DNA from: Palsa-870 sp039935415
Lineage (GTDB): Bacteria; Chloroflexota; Dormibacteria; Dormibacterales; Dormibacteraceae
DNA length: 64,000 nt
Assembly: GCA_039935415.1 (NCBI GenBank)
Contig: JBDTKH010000004.1
Location: forward strand, 73,514-137,513
Direction: 5' to 3'
Part shown: piece after piece, positions 27,484-36,019 of the stretch
How the letters are laid out: the number at the start of each line of letters is the position of its first letter
Numbering within the stretch: position 1 is the stretch's first letter
The notes under the pieces: model-generated
What the model was told of the DNA's origin: nothing
Seen by the model: the letters and a program-made list of their open reading frames with translations, nothing else
Database searches by the model: none
Translations under genes and position numbers: made by a program

Positions 27484-28464
27484 TTACCGGATGACCACGC
27501 GGTCCGGGCCGGAGTGCCGGACCACCTCGCCGACGACCGCGGCACCGACCGGAATGTCGGCTGGATCGACCACGACGATCATTCCAAGGCCCATGTTGAA
27601 CGTGCCGAACATCTCGTCGTCTGCGATCCGTCCGCGTTTCCGGATCAGCTCGAAGATCGGGGGCGTCGACCAGGCGCTCAGCGCCAGGCGGGCGCCCAGG
27701 CGATCCGGCAGGGAGCGCGGCAGGTTCCCGAGGATGCCGCCCCCGGTGATATGGGCCGCACCCTTCCAGCGCATCCGGCCAAGCTCGCCCAGGTAAGACC
27801 GATGTGGCTCGAGCAGCACTTCGCCCAGGGGGCGACCCAGCTCTGGGAACACACGCGTGAGCGGCACGTCCTCGAACACCTTGCGCACGAGCGAGAACCC
27901 GTTGGTGTGCAGACCGTTCGAGGGCAGCCCGACCAGCACGTCACCTGCCTTGATGCGCGCCGTCTCGGGATGCCGGCCGGCTTCGACCATGCCCACGATG
28001 AAGCCCGCGAGGTCGTAATCGCCCAGGGCGTAGACGCCAGGCATCTCGGCGGTCTCGCCTCCCAGCAAGGCGCAGCCCGCCTCGCGGCACGCGGCTGTCA
28101 TGCCCTCGACCAGCTGGGTGAAGACGTCAGGGTCGAGCTTGCCCGTGGCGAAGTAGTCGAGGAAGAAAATGGGCCGCGCGCCGGCCGTCGCGATGTCGTT
28201 GACGCAGTGGTTCACGATGTCAACGCCAATCCCCCTGTGTAGGCCCCCGGCGATCGCGATCTTGATCTTGGTCCCCACCCCGTCGGCGCTGGCCGCCAGG
28301 TGACCGCCGCCGGGTAGAGCGTACAGGCCGGCAAATGGTCCCACCCCGACGGCGACATCCTTGCCGTGCGTGGCGGCGATCAGCGGTTTGACCCGCTCCA
28401 GCACCCGCTCGTAAGCCTCGATGTCGACGCCGGCCGCGGCGTACGACAGCCCTTCGCCCGGCAT
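27484..28464 (-). CDS. purM: Phosphoribosylformylglycinamidine cyclo-ligase (AIR synthetase)
   Basis: 326 residues from ATG 28464, which shares one base with the purF stop (TGATG). Seen: LSYAAAGVDIEAYERVLERV, the ATP-binding DGVGTKIKIA, GGETAEMPGVYALGDYDLAG and HITGGGILGNLPRSLP. Converts FGAM to AIR. Confidence 0.97.
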   Translation of the reverse strand: MPGEGLSYAAAGVDIEAYERVLERVKPLIAATHGKDVAVGVGPFAGLYALPGGGHLAASADGVGTKIKIAIAGGLHRGIGVDIVNHCVNDIATAGARPIFFLDYFATGKLDPDVFTQLVEGMTAACREAGCALLGGETAEMPGVYALGDYDLAGFIVGMVEAGRHPETARIKAGDVLVGLPSNGLHTNGFSLVRKVFEDVPLTRVFPELGRPLGEVLLEPHRSYLGELGRMRWKGAAHITGGGILGNLPRSLPDRLGARLALSAWSTPPIFELIRKRGRIADDEMFGTFNMGLGMIVVVDPADIPVGAAVVGEVVRHSGPDRVVIR

Positions 28465-29924
28465 CAGAGTTTCGCTAGCGCGGGAGATGGCGGACCTGAA
28501 ACGTGATCCGACTTCAGGGGTATCTCGAACTGCATCTTGTCCATCTCGAGCTGCTGCGGCACGGGGACCGGGTACGAGCCGTCGAAGCACGCGCGGCAGA
28601 ACTGCTGCGCCGTACCGCGGCCGATCGCCCGCATGAGGCCCGGGATGGAGAGGTATTCAAGGCTGTCGGCCCCGATGCGCTCGCGCACCTCCTCCACCGT
28701 GCGTCCCGACGCGATCAGCTCCTTGGTCGAGCCGATGTCGACGCCCATGAAGCATGGAAACCGCATCGGAGGGCTGGAGATGCGCATGTGGATCTCGCGC
28801 GCGCCGGCCGCGCGAAGGCGTTCGATGATCCGGCGCGAGGTGGTGCCCCGGACTATCGAGTCGTCAACCGCGATCAGGCGCTTGCCCTTGATCGAACGCG
28901 GCAGGGGATTGAGCTTCAGCATCACGCCCGCCTCGCGCAGGGACTGGTCGGGCTGGATGAACGTGCGGTTGATGTAGCGGCTCTTCATCAGCGCTTCGCG
29001 GAAAGGGATCCCCGCCGCCTCCGCGTAGCCGATGGCCGCGGGCGTGCCCGAGTCGGGGAACGGGATCACCATGTCGGCCTCGACGGGCGCTTCTTTGGCC
29101 AGCTCGTGGCCCATGCGGATGCGCGCGTCCTCGAGCTCGCAGTTCTTGAGGATGGAGTCGGGTCGGGCGAAGTAGATGAACTCGAACACGCACATCGCGT
29201 GCTTGTTCGACGTCTGGAAGTTGACGCTATGCACGCCGTGCTCATCCATGACGACCATCTCACCGGGCTGGACCTCGCGGACGAAATTGGCGTGAACGGT
29301 GTCGAGAGCGCAGGTCTCGGACGCGATCACGTGCGCCGGCTGGCCCGGCAGCGGGATGAACCCGATGCACAGCGGGCGGAAGCCGAAGGGATCGCGCAGG
29401 GCGATCAGCTGGGTTGGCGTGATGATCCCGCACGAGTAGGCGCCAACCACGCGCGCGAACGAGCGCCGGACCACGTCCTCCCAGGTCTTGCCGTGGGTGT
29501 GCTCGATGAGGCGGGCCATCACCTCGGTGTCCAGCCCACTGTCGAAGGTCGCGCCCTCCTCCTCCAGCTGCGCGCGCAGCGCCTCGGCGTTCAACAAGTT
29601 TCCGTTGTGCGCGATCGCGCCGGGGCCGAGGGTCGGGTGGTGGAAAGGCAGCGGGTGGGCGTTCTCGGCGCGGCTCGCGCCGGTCGTCGAGTAGCGCGTG
29701 TGACCGAGCGCGAGCACCGAGCCTTCGCCCATGTCCTTGATCTGGGCCGGCGAGAAGACCTGCGCGACCAGGCCCATGCCGCGTTGCACGCGCACCGAAG
29801 TCCCGTCGGAAACGGCGATGCCCGCCGACTCCTGGCCCCGATGCTGGAGGGAAAAAAGCCCGAAGTAGGTCAGGTTCGCGACGTCGACCCCCCGCTTCGA
29901 GCAGATCCCGAACACCCCACACAC
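28464..29924 (-). CDS. purF: Amidophosphoribosyltransferase (Fe-S type)
   Basis: 486 residues. Commits PRPP to purines. GTG 29924 puts the nucleophile at Cys2 (V-CGVFGICSKRG), as required after Met removal. Glutaminase (FGLFSLQHRGQESAGIA) and PRTase (LIAVDDSIVRGTTSRRI) domains are complete. Four Cys expected to bind [4Fe-4S] are visible: ASETCALD, RFPCFMG and FCRACFDG, i.e. the Bacillus-type enzyme. The start codon lies one base past the 3' arm of the R2-A closing stem, with no free Shine-Dalgarno. Confidence 0.97.
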   Translation of the reverse strand: MCGVFGICSKRGVDVANLTYFGLFSLQHRGQESAGIAVSDGTSVRVQRGMGLVAQVFSPAQIKDMGEGSVLALGHTRYSTTGASRAENAHPLPFHHPTLGPGAIAHNGNLLNAEALRAQLEEEGATFDSGLDTEVMARLIEHTHGKTWEDVVRRSFARVVGAYSCGIITPTQLIALRDPFGFRPLCIGFIPLPGQPAHVIASETCALDTVHANFVREVQPGEMVVMDEHGVHSVNFQTSNKHAMCVFEFIYFARPDSILKNCELEDARIRMGHELAKEAPVEADMVIPFPDSGTPAAIGYAEAAGIPFREALMKSRYINRTFIQPDQSLREAGVMLKLNPLPRSIKGKRLIAVDDSIVRGTTSRRIIERLRAAGAREIHMRISSPPMRFPCFMGVDIGSTKELIASGRTVEEVRERIGADSLEYLSIPGLMRAIGRGTAQQFCRACFDGSYPVPVPQQLEMDKMQFEIPLKSDHVSGPPSPALAKL

Positions 29925-29925
29925 T

Positions 29926-30104
29926 AGAGGTGCGACCAGAGGGCCGACCGAGGGATTCGGTGCCCCGTTGGTGCGGATGCTAGGAGTGGCCGAGCACCGC
30001 AGCGAGCGCATCCGTTGATGCGTGAGCGACGAGCGCAGGTCGCGACAACGCTGACGCGCCGCATGGGCGCCGAAGATCCGGTTGGCATCTCTGGTCGCAC
30101 CTCT
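29926..30104 (-). promoter_or_regulatory. R2 element, copy A (structured element filling the purL-purF gap)
   Basis: On the minus strand it begins right after the purL TAA with AGAGGTGCGACCAGAG and ends with the exact inverse CTCTGGTCGCACCTCT, one base before the purF GTG. Inside are CTTCGGCGCCCATGCGGC, CCTGCGCT, and a hairpin CGCATC-loop-GATGCG flanked by CGCTCA and CGCTCGCTGCG, all shared with copy B (35634-35812), same orientation and 179 bp in both. A 16-bp stem would hide the purF initiation region, so a regulatory RNA is likely. Confidence 0.75.
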
Positions 30105-32345
30105 TTAGATAACCCCGCCTTCCCAGGCCTGGCGCAGCTCGGCCAGGGGCAGCTTGAACTGGCCTTCGAACTCGAGCGAGTCGCCTCCCGTCAGCCCGAG
30201 GAGGGAGATCTCCACGTGATGGCGTCGCGCGAGGGACTGAAGCTCCGGCATCGCGCGCGAAGGCACGCTCACGATGAAGCGGCTCGGCGACTCGCCAAAG
30301 AACGCCGCGTCCAATCGAAGGGGGGCCTCCGGCTGGATCGCGGGACACCGCACCCCGATGCCGCCGAGCATGCAGCTCTCGGCGAGGGCGATGAGCATGC
30401 CTCCCTCGGCGCAGTCGTGCGCAGAGTGGAGGAGCCCGTTCCGCGCGGCTGCCAGGACCAGGCGGTCGACCGCCATCTCTCGCGCGAGGTCGAGCGCCGG
30501 GGGCCGGCCCGCGACGACTCCATGCTCGAGCTTGAGGTACTCGCTGCCACCGAGGTCGTTGTGGCTCGAACCGACGAGCATCACGAAGTCGCCTTCCGTG
30601 CGCAGGCCCGCGCCGAGGCGCTTCCCGTAGTCGTCGATCACCCCGACCATCCCGATGACGGGCGTGGGGTAAATTCCGGATTGGGCGCCCCCATCCGGCC
30701 GGCCGCCTTGCGGCGGGCCACCTTCCCCGCGGGCGGGGAAGTGATCGTTGTAGAGGCTGACGTTCCCGCTCACGATCGCGAGCTCGAGCGCGCGGCAGGC
30801 GTGTGCGAGGCCGGCGATCGTCTCCTCCATCTGCCAGTACACCTCCGGCCTGTCGGGATTCGCGAAGTTCAAGCAATCGGTGACCGCGAGCGGCTGCGCG
30901 CCGGTGGCGATGATGTTGCGCGCGGCCTCGGCCACCGCCAGCTGGGCCCCGAGGTGTGGGTCGAGGTAGCAGTAACGCGAGTTGCAGTCGGTCGTGACCG
31001 CCAGGCCCAGGCGCGTGCCCTTGACGCGAAGCATCGCCGCATCGCCACCGGGCGGAATGACCGTCGAGTCGCCCACCATGTGGTCGTAGCGGCGGAAGAC
31101 GCCGCGCCGGCTGCTCAGGTTGGGGCTGGCCAGCATGCGGAGGAGCGTCGCGCCGGCGTCAACGAGTGGCGGCAGGGCGCCGATGTCGAGGCCCGGCGGC
31201 GGTTCCGCGGCGATGGCCACGAGCCGCCGCGTCGGCGCGCCGTCCGTGAGCAGGCTCACCGGGAGCCGCGCGACCTGCTGCGCTCCCTCGACCACTGTCA
31301 GGTAACCGTCGTCGGTGACCTCGCCGATCACGGCGGACGTCAGGTCCCACGTCCTGAAGATGCCCTCGACCTCGGCCTCGCGGCCGCGCTGGACGACGAC
31401 CAGCATCCGCTCCTGGGATTCCGACAGCATCACGTGGTAAGGCGTCATGCCGCGCTCGCGCCTGGGCACGCGCCCGACGTCGATGCGCGCACCAGCGCCA
31501 GGGACCCGTCCGGCACACTCGGCCAACGACGACGTCAGGCCAGCCGCGCCAAGGTCCTGGATCGCCACCACGGCGTCGGAGTGAGTGAGGTCCATGCAGG
31601 CTTCGAGCAGGCACTTCTCGAGAAACGGGTTGCCCACCTGGACCGCGGACCTGCGCTCGGAGCTGCTCTCATCGAGCTCAACCGAGGCAAACGACGCGCC
31701 GTGAATGCCATCGCGGCCGGTGTCCGCGCCGACGAGCATCAGGCTGTTGCCTGTGCCTTCTGCGCGCGCGCGCATGAGTCGATCGATCCTCACCAACCCG
31801 ACGCACATCGCGTTGACGATGGGGTTGTTCGCGTAGCACTCCTCGAAGTAGACCTCGCCACCAACGGTTGGGATGCCGATGCAGTTGCCATATCCGCCGA
31901 TGCCGGCGACGACGCCTTCGAAATGGCGGCTCGAGGCCGGCAGGGGGCCGAAGCGCAGCGAATCGAGCAGAGCGATCGGGCGCGCGCCCATGGCGATGAC
32001 GTCGCGGATGATTCCGCCGACGCCGGTCGCGGCGCCCTCGTACGGCTCGATCGCCGAAGGGTGGTTGTGCGACTCGATCTTGAACACCGCCGCCCAGCCC
32101 TCGCCGATGTTCACGGCGCCCGCGTTCTCACCAGGACCCTGGATCACGGCCGCCCCGCTCGAGGGCAGCCGGCGAAGCAGCGCCTTCGAGGTCTTGTACG
32201 AGCAGTGCTCCGACCAGAGAACGCCGAGCATTCCCAGCTCGACCTCGTTGGGGGCTCGCTTCAGCTCCTCGACGATGACCCGGTACTCCTCTGGGGTGAG
32301 CGCAACCTCCCGGAGGCGGCGCTGGTCGACCATGTCGAGACTCAA
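30105..32345 (-). CDS. purL: Phosphoribosylformylglycinamidine synthase subunit PurL
   Basis: 746 residues, small-type PurL that works with PurS and PurQ to make FGAM from FGAR and glutamine. Seen: GVLWSEHCSYKTSK, VFKIESHNHPSAIEPYEGAA (ATP site) and TGVGGIIRDV, LGAAGLTSSLAE, and GNVSLYND. TTG 32345 overlaps the purQ stop (TTGA); ATG 32333 (MVDQRRLREVAL) is the alternative. Confidence 0.97.
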   Translation of the reverse strand: MSLDMVDQRRLREVALTPEEYRVIVEELKRAPNEVELGMLGVLWSEHCSYKTSKALLRRLPSSGAAVIQGPGENAGAVNIGEGWAAVFKIESHNHPSAIEPYEGAATGVGGIIRDVIAMGARPIALLDSLRFGPLPASSRHFEGVVAGIGGYGNCIGIPTVGGEVYFEECYANNPIVNAMCVGLVRIDRLMRARAEGTGNSLMLVGADTGRDGIHGASFASVELDESSSERRSAVQVGNPFLEKCLLEACMDLTHSDAVVAIQDLGAAGLTSSLAECAGRVPGAGARIDVGRVPRRERGMTPYHVMLSESQERMLVVVQRGREAEVEGIFRTWDLTSAVIGEVTDDGYLTVVEGAQQVARLPVSLLTDGAPTRRLVAIAAEPPPGLDIGALPPLVDAGATLLRMLASPNLSSRRGVFRRYDHMVGDSTVIPPGGDAAMLRVKGTRLGLAVTTDCNSRYCYLDPHLGAQLAVAEAARNIIATGAQPLAVTDCLNFANPDRPEVYWQMEETIAGLAHACRALELAIVSGNVSLYNDHFPARGEGGPPQGGRPDGGAQSGIYPTPVIGMVGVIDDYGKRLGAGLRTEGDFVMLVGSSHNDLGGSEYLKLEHGVVAGRPPALDLAREMAVDRLVLAAARNGLLHSAHDCAEGGMLIALAESCMLGGIGVRCPAIQPEAPLRLDAAFFGESPSRFIVSVPSRAMPELQSLARRHHVEISLLGLTGGDSLEFEGQFKLPLAELRQAWEGGVI

Positions 32346-33046
32346 GACGCCAGGACCTTGACCACTTTGGCGGTAACGGAACGGAACAGCTTCAACCCGT
32401 CGGTTCCCCCGAGCTCCGCTTCAGCGCAGCGCTCGGGGTGCGGCATCATGCCGAGCACGTTGCCCCGCGCGTTCACGATGCCCGCGATGTTGTGCAGGGA
32501 GCCATTCGGATTGCTGGCCGTGGTGACGCGGCCGTCGGGGTCGCAGTAGCGAAACACCACCTGGCCCCGCTGCTCCAGGCGCGAGAGCGTGGCCGGGTCG
32601 GCGAAGTAGCTGCCCTCGCCGTGCGAGATGGGAACGTGGATCACCTCACGTTCGGCGCACTGGGACGTGAACGGCAGGTCGGTGCGCTCGACCATCAGGT
32701 TGGTCCACTGGCATCGGAACTCGAGCGAGGCGTTCCGGATCAGCGCGCCAGGCAGCAGGCCGGCCTCGCAAAGGACCTGGAAACCGTTGCAGATCCCCCA
32801 CACGAGCCCGCCGCGGTCGGCGAACTCGCCGATCTTCTCCATGACCGGGGCGAACCGCGCGATCGCGCCCGTCCGCAGGTAGTCGCCATACGCAAAACCG
32901 CCGGGGAGGATGACGCAGTCGCAGCCCTTGAGGTCCGCATCCTTGTGCCACAAGTACTGGAGCTCGGCGCCGAGGACCTGGTCGATCACCCAGCCGCAGT
33001 CCCGATCGGACCACGTCCCCGGGAATACGACTACACCGAACTTCAT
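32342..33046 (-). CDS. purQ: Phosphoribosylformylglycinamidine synthase glutaminase subunit PurQ
   Basis: 234 residues. Class I glutaminase: KFGVVVFPGTWSDRDCG, the Cys nucleophile in VWGICNGFQVLCEAG, and HPE in MMPHPERCAE. The ATG at 33046 overlaps the stop of the upstream 29-codon ORF (ATGA). That ORF repeats the first eight residues of PurQ, so the present start is downstream of what looks like an older one. Confidence 0.97.
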   Translation of the reverse strand: MKFGVVVFPGTWSDRDCGWVIDQVLGAELQYLWHKDADLKGCDCVILPGGFAYGDYLRTGAIARFAPVMEKIGEFADRGGLVWGICNGFQVLCEAGLLPGALIRNASLEFRCQWTNLMVERTDLPFTSQCAEREVIHVPISHGEGSYFADPATLSRLEQRGQVVFRYCDPDGRVTTASNPNGSLHNIAGIVNARGNVLGMMPHPERCAEAELGGTDGLKLFRSVTAKVVKVLAS

Positions 33047-33132
33047 CCGATCAACCGTGCGCGAAGCCAACGCGGGGTCCCCGCGAAATCGAAGATTTCG
33101 TCGGGTGCAAATACAACTACCCCGAACTTCAC
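33043..33132 (-). CDS. 29-residue ORF duplicating the PurQ N-terminus, between purS and purQ
   Basis: GTG 33132 overlaps the purS stop (GTGA); the TGA overlaps the purQ ATG (ATGA). The peptide begins VKFGVVVF, identical to PurQ residues 2-8 after the start codon, with the codons differing only at third positions, then continues APDEIFDFAGTPRWLRARLIG. The inserted part contains two palindromes, GAAATC-ttc-GATTTC and CGCGGGG-a-CCCCGCG. It is either a translated coupling peptide or the trace of a partial duplication/insertion. Confidence 0.6.
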   Translation of the reverse strand: MKFGVVVFAPDEIFDFAGTPRWLRARLIG

Positions 33133-33389
33133 CGTGATTTGCGACCGTCCGGCACGATCTCGAAACGGAAGTCCTCGATCACGTGGTTGGCCAGAAGCTG
33201 GTCGCACATCGCCTCCACGCGCTGGCGCGCTTCGTGCTCGGTGGCCGCGTCGAGGCTCACCTCGATGTACTTGCCGACACGCACGTCCGAGACCTCGCGG
33301 AAGCCGAGCGTGGCGAGCCCTTGCCTGACGGTGATGCCCTGCGGGTCGTTGACCACCGGCTTCGGGGTGACGATGACTCGGGCGATCAT
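33129..33389 (-). CDS. purS: Phosphoribosylformylglycinamidine synthase subunit PurS
   Basis: 86 residues; small dimeric subunit bridging PurL and PurQ. Seen: ARVIVTPKPVVNDPQGITVR, LGFREVSDVRVGKYIEV and CDQLLANHVIEDFRFEI. ATG 33389 overlaps the purC stop (ATGA). Confidence 0.95.
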   Translation of the reverse strand: MIARVIVTPKPVVNDPQGITVRQGLATLGFREVSDVRVGKYIEVSLDAATEHEARQRVEAMCDQLLANHVIEDFRFEIVPDGRKSR

Positions 33390-34285
33390 CTTTCGTTCCT
33401 CGGCTTGGGCGGAAACAATGGCTTGCCGACCAGGCGGCCGTAGGCGGCGAGATAGCGCTCGCGCGTCTGGGTCACGATCTCGCCAGGCAGCTGCGGCGGG
33501 TCCGATTCCTTGTCCCAGCCCGATCGTGTCAGCCAGTCCCGCACGAACTGTTTGTCGTAGGAGTCGGGCGAGATGCCCACCTGGTAGGTCGCCGAGTCCC
33601 AGTAGCGCGAGCTGTCGGGGGTCAGAACCTCGTCGATCAGGATCAGGTCGTCGCCGAAGAGCCCGAACTCGAACTTCGTGTCGGCGAGGATCAGTCCCCG
33701 CCTCGACGACACCTCGGAGGCGAACTTGTAGAGCTCGAGGCTCGCGTCCCTCAATTTCGTGGCGAGCTCGTCGCCCACCTCTTTCTTCAGCTGGGCGAAG
33801 CTGATGTTCTCGTCGTGTCCGGTCTCCGCCTTCGTCGCGGGCGAGAAGACGGGGTACGCCAGGCGTTCGCTCTCGCGAAGTCCCGGCGGCATGTCCTCTC
33901 CGGTCAGCGTGTGCGATTCCTGGTACTCCTTCCAAGCGCTGCCGGCGAGGTAACCGCGCACCACGCACTCGAAGTCGATGCGCTTGGCCTTCCGGACGAT
34001 CATGAAGCGGCCCGACAGCTCCTCGCGGTGGTCCTTCAGAGCCGCCGGCAGGTCGGGCACCATGCCTGAGACCAGGTGATTCTCCTGGAAGGTGTCTGTT
34101 TGGGAGAACCAGAAGATCGAGAGCTGCGTGAGCACCTTGCCGCGGTCCGGGATCCCGTTGGGAAGCACGTGGTCGAACGCTGACAGGCGGTCGGTGGCGA
34201 CCATCAGCAGTTTGTCCGGCCCGAGCTCGTAAGTGTCGCGGACCTTGCCGCGGGAAAAAAGCTTCAGCGGAAGGTCCGTCTCCAT
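33386..34285 (-). CDS. purC: SAICAR synthetase
   Basis: 299 residues from ATG 34285. Seen: LFSRGKVRDTYELG, VATDRLSAFDHVLPNGIPDR, ECVVRGYLAGSAWKEY and ILADTKFEFG with LIDEVLTPDSSRYW. ATP-dependent condensation of CAIR with aspartate. The length and SAW motif match the longer eukaryote-like PurC type. Lies 17 bp after purB. Confidence 0.97.
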   Translation of the reverse strand: METDLPLKLFSRGKVRDTYELGPDKLLMVATDRLSAFDHVLPNGIPDRGKVLTQLSIFWFSQTDTFQENHLVSGMVPDLPAALKDHREELSGRFMIVRKAKRIDFECVVRGYLAGSAWKEYQESHTLTGEDMPPGLRESERLAYPVFSPATKAETGHDENISFAQLKKEVGDELATKLRDASLELYKFASEVSSRRGLILADTKFEFGLFGDDLILIDEVLTPDSSRYWDSATYQVGISPDSYDKQFVRDWLTRSGWDKESDPPQLPGEIVTQTRERYLAAYGRLVGKPLFPPKPRNER

Positions 34286-34302
34286 GACGGGCGGTCCCGC
34301 GA

Positions 34303-35610
34303 TCAAAGCGCCTTGGCTCCCAATCCAATGCGATCGTAAGCGAGGTCGGTGTGCTCGAGCCCGCTCCAGGGGTCGAAGACCTCGTCCAGCTTCGAACCGA
34401 TGCGGTCCATCACCTGCCGGTCCACCTCGAGGTTGGCGCGGAAGCCTTTGCCGCCATCTTCCATCGCCTGCATCGCGGCTTTCTGGACAACCAGGTATGC
34501 GTCCTCGCGTGACATGCCGCTTTCGACGAGCGCCAGCAAGACACGCTGAGAGAAGACCACACCACCGAAAACATTCAAGTTGCGCAGCATCCTCTCGGGT
34601 CGAACGTCCAGGCCGCGCAGGACTTTGGCCATCTCCTGCGACATGTAGTCGACCGCTGAGCACGCATCCGGAAAGACAATCCTTTCCGCGGACGAGTGGC
34701 TGATGTCGCGCTCGTGCCACAACGCGGTGTTCTCGAACGCGGTCACGAGATGCCCGCGCACCACGCGCGCCAGCCCGCACACCCGCTCGGTCAGGACCGG
34801 GTTTCGCTTGTGAGGCATGGCCGAGCTTCCTTTCTGCTCCTTGCCGAACGGCTCGTACGCCTCGCCGACCTCGCTGCGCTGCATGTGCCGGATCTCGGTC
34901 GCGATTCTCTCGAGCGTCCCGGCGATGAGCGCGAGGGCCGACATGAAGCTCGCGTGGCGGTCGCGAGCCACCACCTGGGTCGAAACTTCATCGGGACGCA
35001 GGCCGAGCTCCCGGCAGACGTGCTCCTCGACTCTTGGGTCGATGGTGGCGTGCGTGCCGACGGCTCCGCTCACATGGCCCACCGCGACCTCGTCCACCGC
35101 GCGCGCCAGACGCTCCTGCGCCCGGTCCAACTCGGCCACCCATCCGGCGACCTTGAAGCCAAAGGTGATCGGCTCGGCCACGACTCCATGGGTCCGACCG
35201 GCCATCAACGTTCGCCGGTGGCGGATGGCGAGCTCGGCCGCGGCCTCGCGCACGGCAGCGAGGTCACCGGCGATGATCTTCGCGGACTCAACGAGCTGGA
35301 CCGCCATGCCGGTGTCGTTGAGGTCCTGGCTGGTCATGCCGAGGTGGACGTAGCGCGCCTCGGGTTGGCCGATCGATTCGTTGAGGACGGTGAGGAAAGC
35401 GATCACGTCGTGCCCCACCCGGCTCTCCACCTCGGCGATCCTTGCAGCCTCGAAAGTGCCCTGCCGGATCTTCGGCAGCGCGGACGCCGGGATGCGGCCG
35501 AGCGCCGCCCAGGCCTCGCAGGCGAGGACCTCGATGCGGAACCACAGCTCGAACCGGTGCTGGTCAGACCAGACCGCCCGGACGGCAGGCGGAGAGTATC
35601 GCTCGATCAA
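34303..35610 (-). CDS. purB: Adenylosuccinate lyase
   Basis: 435 residues. Seen: the His region RTHGVVAEPITFGFKVAGWV, GAVGTHATIDPRVEEHV, the signature SSAMPHKRNPVLTERVCGLA and ENTALWHERDISHSSAERIV. Acts twice in purine synthesis. TTG 35610 (MIERYSPPAVRAVWSDQHRF) fits the family N-terminus; further upstream the frame runs into the R2-B leader. First gene of a purB-C-S-Q-L unit. Confidence 0.96.
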   Translation of the reverse strand: MIERYSPPAVRAVWSDQHRFELWFRIEVLACEAWAALGRIPASALPKIRQGTFEAARIAEVESRVGHDVIAFLTVLNESIGQPEARYVHLGMTSQDLNDTGMAVQLVESAKIIAGDLAAVREAAAELAIRHRRTLMAGRTHGVVAEPITFGFKVAGWVAELDRAQERLARAVDEVAVGHVSGAVGTHATIDPRVEEHVCRELGLRPDEVSTQVVARDRHASFMSALALIAGTLERIATEIRHMQRSEVGEAYEPFGKEQKGSSAMPHKRNPVLTERVCGLARVVRGHLVTAFENTALWHERDISHSSAERIVFPDACSAVDYMSQEMAKVLRGLDVRPERMLRNLNVFGGVVFSQRVLLALVESGMSREDAYLVVQKAAMQAMEDGGKGFRANLEVDRQVMDRIGSKLDEVFDPWSGLEHTDLAYDRIGLGAKAL

Positions 35611-35633
35611 GAAGGGCGCCGGCTCCCAACCGG

Positions 35634-35812
35634 AGGTTCGGCCGGAACGCCTCGGCGAGAGATTCGGCGATCCAGGTGGCCCAGATTCGGGTGAGGCGAC
35701 GAGCAACGCAGCGAGCGCATCGAAGATGCGTGAGCGAGCAGCGCAGGAGCCGAACCCGAAGATGGGCCGCATGGGCGCCGAAGCTCCGTCGACGGGTGTT
35801 CCGGACGAACCT
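35634..35812 (-). promoter_or_regulatory. R2 element, copy B (purB 5' leader)
   Basis: On the minus strand it opens with AGGTTCGTCCGGAAC and closes with GTTCCGGCCGAACCT (one mismatch). The arms differ in sequence from copy A at several positions yet still pair, which is covariation. Shared core: CTTCGGCGCCCATGCGGC, CCTGCGCT, CGCTCACGCATC, GATGCGCTCGCTGCG. The purB TTG is 23 nt beyond the closing stem. A TATAAT 22 bp upstream implies that the element is the transcribed leader. Confidence 0.75.
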
Positions 35813-36019
35813 CTAGCACTCGGGGACGGGACGATTATAAGCGCCGCAGCCAAAGGCAGATCTGGTGGACGCGACAGCCGCGAGCCCAAGATGCTGTGTT
35901 CATCTGCCGACGGCACATGGCCTCGCGGCGCTCGGACCGATAATCGACCCGGTTAATGGCCAAGCCTCGTAACCAGCTCATAAAGGCACCCGTTTGAAGC
36001 GGCACAGGCTGAACGGCCA
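35813..36019. promoter_or_regulatory. Divergent control region purB / ECF sigma factor
   Basis: For purB (minus) a perfect -10 TATAAT lies at 35839-35834, so transcription should start near 35827, giving a leader of about 215 nt that is almost entirely R2-B. The -35 is weak. For the plus-strand sigma factor I see no clear -10 near its GTG at 36020; ATAAAGG near 35986 is the only A/T-rich stretch. No ORF is supported here. Confidence 0.55.

Noticed and set aside
30015..32549. 844-codon plus-strand open frame
   Set aside because: Lies opposite purL and R2-A; His/Arg/Asp-rich shadow composition, no recognisable domain.
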